Below are positions 58,271 through 64,000 of a DNA stretch of 64,000 nt, piece by piece. The stretch's first letter is position 1; each line of letters starts with the position of its first letter. The notes beneath the pieces are model-generated. The model had not been told where the DNA came from and ran no database searches. It saw nothing but the letters and a program-made list of their open reading frames with translations. Made by a program: the position numbers and the translations under genes. Where the stretch lies: assembly GCA_023627715.1 (NCBI GenBank), contig JAMAHW010000017.1:1-64000 (forward strand), written 5' to 3'. Source of the DNA: Periconia sp. R9002. Its lineage: Eukaryota; Ascomycota; Dothideomycetes; Pleosporales; Periconiaceae.

Positions 58271-58954
58271 TTAAATCCTACATGTACGATCCTCGTCATT
58301 CTCTCCCTGGTTTTCCTCATTCTCTTCAACCCGCATCCCCGCCATCCCCGCACACCTCCGCCAAACCTCCTTCCTAACCCACATCATCACCCCACCCTCC
58401 TCCCACCGACCCTCCAAAACCTCGACCTGTTTCTTGCACTTCATTTGCCTGATTTCCTCTTCTTTCCTCAGCCTCAAACGGAACTTGCCCCAGCGACGTG
58501 TGCGACGCGTAGACGAATCGTTGCAGGCAGGGACGACAGGGGCGAGAAGTAAACCTTTGGCTTCGTAGTAGAGGGGCGAAGGGGGTGGAGAATCGAGTTT
58601 TCTGTGGTTGATTTCACCTGTAGGGACTGGGGAGGGTGGTGTGGATGGTTGAGTTGATGAGGGGGTTGCATTGTCGGGAGGTGGTGATGATGACGGAGAC
58701 AAAAGTTGTGGTGATGCTGAGTGGAAGTCAATAGTAGAAGTAGAAATAGTAGGATTTGGTGAGATAGATGGTTTTATAGGCGGAGGTGGTGGTGGGAGAT
58801 GGGGGTAACCATGTTCATGGAAGACCTCGTACCAGATCTGGAGGACTTCGGAAGGACGGAGAAGGGTCTTTGTGAAGTCGATTGCTGGGGGTGGTGGTGG
58901 TGGCTTATTTGGAAGGTCTGGGGTTGATGGTGCGGACGGGATTTGTGTGGACAT
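58271..58954 (-). CDS. Proline-rich hypothetical protein
   Basis: Single-exon 227-residue protein. The N-terminus has Pro runs around a short ordered element (DFTKTLLRPSEVLQIWYEVF, residues 25-45). A long Ser/Pro/Thr-rich stretch follows. The C-terminal third is basic and helical (RRTRRWGKFRLRLRKEEEIR, then QVEVLEGRWEEGGVMMWVRK) with an acidic Glu/Asn end. The two ordered parts look conserved in style, and the ATG at 58954 directly follows a leader region. No domain is recognised. Confidence 0.55.
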   Translation of the reverse strand: MSTQIPSAPSTPDLPNKPPPPPPAIDFTKTLLRPSEVLQIWYEVFHEHGYPHLPPPPPPIKPSISPNPTISTSTIDFHSASPQLLSPSSSPPPDNATPSSTQPSTPPSPVPTGEINHRKLDSPPPSPLYYEAKGLLLAPVVPACNDSSTRRTRRWGKFRLRLRKEEEIRQMKCKKQVEVLEGRWEEGGVMMWVRKEVWRRCAGMAGMRVEENEENQGENDEDRTCRI

Positions 58955-59339
58955 TGTGGTTAATATGAAGGTGTTGAAGTTGTAGTTTGTTTGTTACGAT
59001 TCCATCCAGCTGAGAATTTTACAGGGAAACGAGTTGGAGCAAGAAAGAGGTTTCTATTTGATTGAAGTAAAGTCTTCACAGCTGCCATGTTTGGGACATG
59101 CAGCGAAGGGATCATTGCACAATGCCGTGTTGACTTAAGCTAAACATGATTCACAATGCATGTTGCCATACACCGAATGTTTAGGCTACCATGATGTTGT
59201 GCAGCTCGTGGAGAAACAAAATGCCGTTGTAGGAAAAAGACTAGTGAGAATGCTGCGTAACTTTTGGAAAACGGTATACTGCCCAGGAGACCCACATTTA
59301 GCACCAAACGCCCGTCCCACATGATACTTGTCATAGTTC
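58955..59339. other. Intergenic region
   Basis: 385 bp between two minus-strand genes, holding the promoter of the proline-rich gene and the MAK16 3' flank. Confidence 0.5.
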
Positions 59340-60371
59340 TCACGCACGAATGACTTCGCGCGTGGTGGGCTCCCGCTCGATCTCGTACTCGATGTTCCGC
59401 CGCGGACCTTTGGGGTCTTTCGTCGATTTCTTCTTTGGCTTGGGTGGCGGTCCGGCAGGTCGTTTGCGCTTGAGATTGGCAAGAGTCTTCTTGAGCGCTG
59501 CGACATCTTCTCCTTCCGATTCGTCTTCATCGGCATCACTGTCACTCGCATCCTCGCTATCATCGTCATCATCGTCTGCTTCATCCGGGCTCTGGCCACC
59601 GACCCAGTCTTCAAAGTCTTCCATGTCGTCGTCCGACTCGCCCTCAATATCACTGACATATTCGATATCGAGAGCGCCGTTCTCTCGCTCAAACTCACCC
59701 TCCTCCTCCTCCTCTTCCTCGATTCCCTCGTCCAAATCCACGTCCCGCTGAGCTTGTCCTTCCTTTTCCAAACCGCGCATAACCCGTTTCCAGACGTTAG
59801 GCTCGACGTTAAGCGGGCGGTCTCCGTATGCGCCGGATCGGAGGCGATCAATCAGGACCCTTTCGATAGCACGCTCCACTTTGGCGGCGGCGAGCGCCTT
59901 CCTCTCACGACCCTCTTCCCTGCGGCGGACCTTGGGAGCGAGACGTGGTACGAGTTTCTCACCGAGGCGGTCTTCTTCTTTCGCAAGGCGCTTGATACGG
60001 AGGTTGACTTGGGTTAACCTAGTTAAACGCTGTTTGTTCTTGTGGACTAAGAACTTGGGATAGTAGGCAAGATGCGAATCGACTTGCTCAAGCGCCTGCG
60101 TGTAGTTTCGCGAAAGTTTGATCTTCTCCCACCATTTCGAAGGCAAATGGGCGCGCTCAATGGCTTTGATGTATAGGTAAAGGTTTCCCGTAGCGGGGTC
60201 AGAGCGGATGGTGGCGTATCGACTGTTGGCGAGAGGGCACGACTGGCGTGTACAGAGCCCAGATACATTGTGTTCGTTGCGGCAAAAGGACTGGTCCTTC
60301 GTAGTTTTGAGTTTGAAGCTGCAAAAATCCGTGCCTATGACGGACCAGACAAGCTCGTCACTGCAAGACAT
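59340..60371 (-). CDS. MAK16: MAK16, 66S pre-ribosome assembly factor
   Basis: Nucleolar factor needed for maturation of 60S ribosomal subunits. Single exon of 343 residues. The N-terminal domain is highly conserved: MSCSDELVWSVIGTDFCSFK, then NVSGLCTRQSCPLANSRYAT, with four Cys in the usual places. LPSKWWEKIKLSRNYTQALE and YYPKFLVHKNKQRLTRLTQV follow. The second half is acidic (long Glu and Asp runs, residues 235-300) and ends in a basic KRKRPAGPPPKPKKKSTK nuclear signal. The ATG at 60371 matches the family start; an open extension upstream lacks similarity. It shares a 262-bp intergenic region with MSS1. Confidence 0.95.
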   Translation of the reverse strand: MSCSDELVWSVIGTDFCSFKLKTTKDQSFCRNEHNVSGLCTRQSCPLANSRYATIRSDPATGNLYLYIKAIERAHLPSKWWEKIKLSRNYTQALEQVDSHLAYYPKFLVHKNKQRLTRLTQVNLRIKRLAKEEDRLGEKLVPRLAPKVRRREEGRERKALAAAKVERAIERVLIDRLRSGAYGDRPLNVEPNVWKRVMRGLEKEGQAQRDVDLDEGIEEEEEEEGEFERENGALDIEYVSDIEGESDDDMEDFEDWVGGQSPDEADDDDDDSEDASDSDADEDESEGEDVAALKKTLANLKRKRPAGPPPKPKKKSTKDPKGPRRNIEYEIEREPTTREVIRA

Positions 60372-60633
60372 TTTGGAGTGTGTGGTTGGGATCCGGAAGG
60401 TCCTTGCTTGTCGTTGTTGGTGAGAGCAGATAAATTTCAAAAACTTTTGAGATTCTGGGCCGCCAAACTCTTGGCGCCAAGATTCCACAAAAAGCGGGCC
60501 AACATGCAGCAGAGAGCACCACCCGGTCCGTTCCCTTTGGCACCCTCGACGCCGTCATGAAAACATTCTCAACTCTCTTCATCGGCATACAAGCAATTGG
60601 TCTTGATGATACTCTACGCGTGCGACTCTCGGA
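60372..60633. promoter_or_regulatory. Short bidirectional promoter, MAK16 / MSS1
   Basis: Only 262 bp separate the divergent ATGs of MAK16 and MSS1, so the two probably share promoter elements. A perfect 12-bp palindrome, CTTGGCGCCAAG, lies at 60470-60481; its TTGGCGCC core resembles E2F/MBF-type sites, but the binding factor is unknown. Confidence 0.5.
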
Positions 60634-62801
60634 ATGAGAGTTACCATCTCTTTGCTGCGACCGCTACACAGGACCTCATTAGTAATCCCTAATCGCCATT
60701 TTCTCCCAACTTCCATCGGACGGCATGCCAATTCCCCGCTCAGTTGCAATCGCATTGCATTGCGCCCCCGGATATGGAGCTCTCAGATACACGCGCAGGC
60801 CTTGAATGTGGACGAACCCACCATCTACGCTCTTTCGACAGCGTCTGGGAAGGCTGCTATTGCTGTCATTCGCATTTCAGGGCCAGCCTGCCGACAGGTG
60901 CGTTATGCCCACCCCTTGGGTAATTCTTTCTTGCAGACCTCAGCTCTGATTTGGTGTAAAGATATATGAAGGCCTGTGCCCCTCTACAGCATTTCCAAAA
61001 CCAAGATATGCTGCCCTTCGTAGACTTTACACACCCAATGTCCCTCCATCGCCGACGACCGTGTTAGACTCAGGCGCTCTCGTTCTCTATTTTCCCGCTC
61101 CGAACACAGTCACAGGTGAAGACGTGCTCGAGTTTCATGTACATGGTGGACCAGCCATTGTCCGTGCTGTTCTCACTGCCATACCACAATGCGTCTCGAA
61201 AACCGATGCCGTAAGCCTCAGAGCGCCCCAGATCAGATATGCTGAGCCTGGCGAATTTACCCGCCGCGCTTTCGCCAACAACCGCATGGATCTTCCACAG
61301 ATCGAATCTCTCGGTGAGACTTTGTCAGCAACAACGGAACAGCAGCGCAAACTATCCGTGCGAGGTACGACCTCTTCTCTGGCCGTTCGCTACGAAGCCT
61401 GGCGCACACTTCTTCTCCAAGCTCGTGGGGAATTGGAAGCACTCATCGACTTCTCAGAAGATCAGCATTTCGATGAGTCGCCAGCAGTCCTTTGCGCATC
61501 TGTTGCAGACCAAGTGCAAAAACTATCGGTTCAAATAAAGGCGCATATAACCAATGCTGTTCGAGGCGAGCTTCTCCGAAGTGGTATTAGCATTGCGCTT
61601 CTTGGGGCACCTAACGCAGGAAAAAGTAGTCTTTTGAATCGAATCGTGGGGCGAGAGGCGGCCATTGTCTCACATGAGGCAGGCACCACCAGGGATATCG
61701 TCGAAGTCGGCGTTGACCTCGGAGGTTGGCTAGTGAAGATTGGAGACATGGCTGGTTTGCGAAAAGCTGGTCTGGTGGGCGGCGAAATGGTCGGCCCTGT
61801 GGAGCAGGAAGGCATCAAGCGCGCTAAGCAACGGGCACTAGAGTCAGACGTCTTAATTGTCGTCCAAGACGCCACAACCGAAATCGATCTTGAGGTCAGC
61901 GAAACCACTAGGCAGTGTGTGGAGTTGGGCATCAGTGCTGTTGTGGCCATCAACAAAACCGACCAAGTATCCCAGTCAACTTTGGACGAGTGGAAATCGA
62001 GGATCCAAGCCGCCTTCAACGTACCTGCCAACCGCATGTTCTTCATTTCCTGCGCGGCTAGTGATACATTATCCAATCGGTCAACAATGAAGAGTGATCC
62101 TGGAAATATCCAGACTTTCCTACGGGGACTACAAACTATCTTCGGGGACATGACCAGTGCACTTGTCCCGGATGCAGAGCCGGACCCATCAATATGGCAG
62201 GAATCTTTAGGCGCGACCGCACGGCAGCGCTTGTTGCTTTCCGAGTGTCTCGCGCATTTAGATTCGTTTTTATTGGCAGTTCAAAACCCGTTGGAGGACG
62301 ATCGGTCTGCGGCTGCTCACACTCAAACGGACGAGGTCGATATAGTGGTCGCGGCAGAGTCACTTCGCCAGGCAGCCGAATGCCTAGCGCGTATCACGGG
62401 TTTGGGTCAGAGCGGCGACGTCGAAGAAGTCCTCGGTGTTGTTTTCGAAAAGTAAGTTCTTTTATTGATTTTCCGGCCCCCTTGTACTGCACTGCGGTAT
62501 CATCTCTATAGTAGGGTAGACCTCAATGGCAGGGCGGATTGCGGTTCCAATTTGGACCCCAAGTTGTCATTGCTATCGGTCAAGTGCACCAACCACCCTC
62601 GAGCGGACTGTGCCGCCAGTAAAGCAAAGCCCCAATATCCACGCCCCTATATAGTATTGGGGTCCATTCTAAGTCATGTGGGGCGCCGCAGTCAGACGGC
62701 CCTGATGCGTGATCCCGCTCCACACCCCCCATACGGGTGGCAAACTCTACCAGGCGCGTATCAAGCTAATGACTTCGAACAGGTTTTGCGTTGGAAAGTG
62801 A
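60634..62801 (+). CDS. MSS1: Mitochondrial tRNA-modification GTPase MSS1 (MnmE/TrmE)
   Basis: With MTO1 it forms the complex that modifies the wobble uridine of certain mitochondrial tRNAs. Three exons are inferred: 60634-60897, 60962-62451 and 62783-62801, giving 590 residues. An Arg-rich presequence (to about residue 58) precedes DEPTIYALSTASGKAAIAVI. The N-terminal folate-binding domain includes GEDVLEFHVHGGPAIV and RYAEPGEFTRRAFANNRMDL. The G domain has GAPNAGKSS (about 304), GTTRDIVEV, GDMAGLR (DMAG instead of the usual DTAG) and NKTD. The long exon reads to a TAA right after FEK, but a GTAAGT donor at 62452 and an acceptor at 62782 join it to a 19-nt exon that completes Lys and adds FCVGK and a stop, the conserved C-terminus with the catalytically important Cys. 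The 331-bp intron is long for this genome. Confidence 0.88.
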
Positions 62802-64000
62802 AATGTATCATAGTATGGCGAATCCAGTTACTCCAAAAAACCTGAATTTTTTTTCCAATGTTTAACGTCTTCTAAATTGTAAAGTGTGTATCGCCAGGAT
62901 ACACTGCCAAAGTCCTTAACTCGTACCGGATTAATGCTACAAGAATGCGCATTCGAGACCAGCTCGCTCAAGCATGAAACAAGCAAAAAATGTCTATGAT
63001 GTAAAACTCGCAAGCACCAACTCCCCAGCAAAAAAGAAGTGAAACAATCGGAAAAGCAAAAAAAGCATGTTCAGAAAAATGCCATACTGCTGAAAGATCC
63101 GCAGTCCGAATATCCGCCCCAGGCTCAATGAAGAGCGATAAGATATACCAAAACCGTCTAAAAAAAGGAAATCCCGCAGTCTATAGGTCTCGTTTTGTCG
63201 AGAAAACAAAAAATGGGGAGGGGAAAAACGCCCTGTCCGTGATATCCATGATATGTCATATCCCAGCCGTTAAACCGTATCCGTGATCAATAGCTCTTTA
63301 TCCCGTAAAAGAAAATCCCATGAAAACATTCCCGAATAAAAGACTCCTTCGCTAAAATACCGATCCAACAAAAAAAAAGATGGGGAAAAAGAGGAAAATC
63401 CGACGCGCTATGCTGATTATATACAAGGTGCTTGAAAGAAACGGGCTGAGGGGTGATTAGATTGCGACAAAAAAATGGACGAGTCTATTCCGGAAACAGC
63501 AGGAACTGGGAGAAAGTGGAGGTAGAGGCGGAGTGGAGTCCGGTTCATTCGAAGCCGTTGTGAATCGATGAGGAGCGGAGATGCTGCGGGAGGGCATCCT
63601 TGAGGCGACGACGACGCCGGCGCCATCTCTCGATACGTTTCTTGCGGAGCGTTTTGAGAGGGGAGTGATCCCGTAGACTGGAGAATGAGCTGCTGGGCAT
63701 GGTTGCTTTCTCGTGTGATGAGACAAGAAGGCAGCTTTGTTGTTTTGCCACGAGTGGTGGCGATGTTCGTTGTTGGTGGGAAGTCAGGGAGATTTCCCCT
63801 TTAGTTGTAGCCTCCACGTCCGGCCATTTTTGAGGACGTTTCTTGAGTGGTGGTTTTTCTGGTTTGGCTTTTGATGGTTTGGCTCTGAGCGGTCTTGCTT
63901 CGTAGCAAGTGTGGGTGTTCGTTTGATGGTGTTGTTATTTCCCAGCGGCAAATCGATGGATAGAAATAGCTTAGTTATAACCTCCACGGCCCATTGATGC
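62802..64000. other. Right end of window, no gene recognised
   Basis: 1.2 kb with no supported gene. Minus-strand frames between 63417 and 63987 are Arg- or Lys/Asn-rich and overlap in different frames; they could be the 3' part of a gene continuing beyond the window, but no motif supports this. Confidence 0.45.

Noticed and set aside
62465..62845. 126-codon plus-strand frame after the main MSS1 exon
   Set aside because: It lies almost wholly within the inferred last MSS1 intron and reads the terminal exon in the wrong frame.
63417..63987. Overlapping minus-strand frames at the window edge
   Set aside because: Arg- or Lys/Asn-rich, in conflicting frames and without motifs; a gene continuing past the edge cannot be excluded.

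Overview
The window is nuclear DNA from a filamentous ascomycete (Pezizomycotina). The evidence is fungal gene architecture (short 45-60 bp GT-AG introns, genes closely packed on both strands), a SepA/Bni1-type formin, Zn2Cys6 and Sld7 proteins, a fungal-type diterpene synthase relict, and a transposon pair differing only by transitions, mostly at CpA/TpG, which is the mark of repeat-induced point mutation (RIP). I cannot assign the class or genus. No rRNA, tRNA, CRISPR array or viral gene was recognised. Exon borders were inferred by eye from splice signals, reading phase and family motifs.

Layout. 1-8.6 kb: housekeeping genes: an LtrA-family membrane protein (-), an ITT1/RNF14-like RBR ubiquitin ligase (-) and dolichyldiphosphatase CAX4 (+). 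8.6-18.2 kb is an accessory stretch: a six-cysteine small secreted protein (-), a 275-bp TA-flanked MITE, a Ure2p-like glutathione S-transferase (-), a 14-TM MFS transporter (+) and a decayed bifunctional diterpene synthase (+). The last three look like the remains of a small diterpenoid cluster. 19.1-31.8 kb: Sld7-like replication protein, heme-thiolate peroxidase with an in-frame stop, DUF4267 membrane protein, ER glucosidase I (GH63), the 27-kDa tri-snRNP protein, a DUF2011-like protein and two hypotheticals. 32.3-39.4 kb: F-box protein, a Zn2Cys6-ankyrin fusion, a 15-bp minisatellite and two hypotheticals. 40.5-50.7 kb: formin, a small membrane protein and NAD-dependent formate dehydrogenase with a targeting-like N-terminus. 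50.7-58.9 kb is gene-poor and AT-rich with the second MITE copy, a two-TM hypothetical, an ankyrin-DUF2235 lipase-like protein and a proline-rich hypothetical. 59.3-62.8 kb: MAK16 (-) and MSS1 (+) share a 262-bp promoter region.

Genes that work together. CAX4 (dolichol recycling) and glucosidase I (first N-glycan trimming step) both serve ER N-glycosylation but are not adjacent. The GST, transporter and cyclase relict form the only metabolic neighbourhood, and its backbone enzyme appears dead. Most other neighbours are unrelated housekeeping genes.

The most notable items are: the MITE pair with a clean RIP signature; the cyclase with several independent lesions; the MSS1 gene whose conserved C-terminal FC(V/I)GK motif sits in a 19-nt last exon behind a 331-bp intron; two ankyrin fusions (Zn2Cys6-ANK and ANK-DUF2235); a minisatellite just upstream of the Zn2Cys6-ANK gene; and a recurrent intergenic palindrome, TACCTAGGTA. 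I found no clearly novel multi-gene system.
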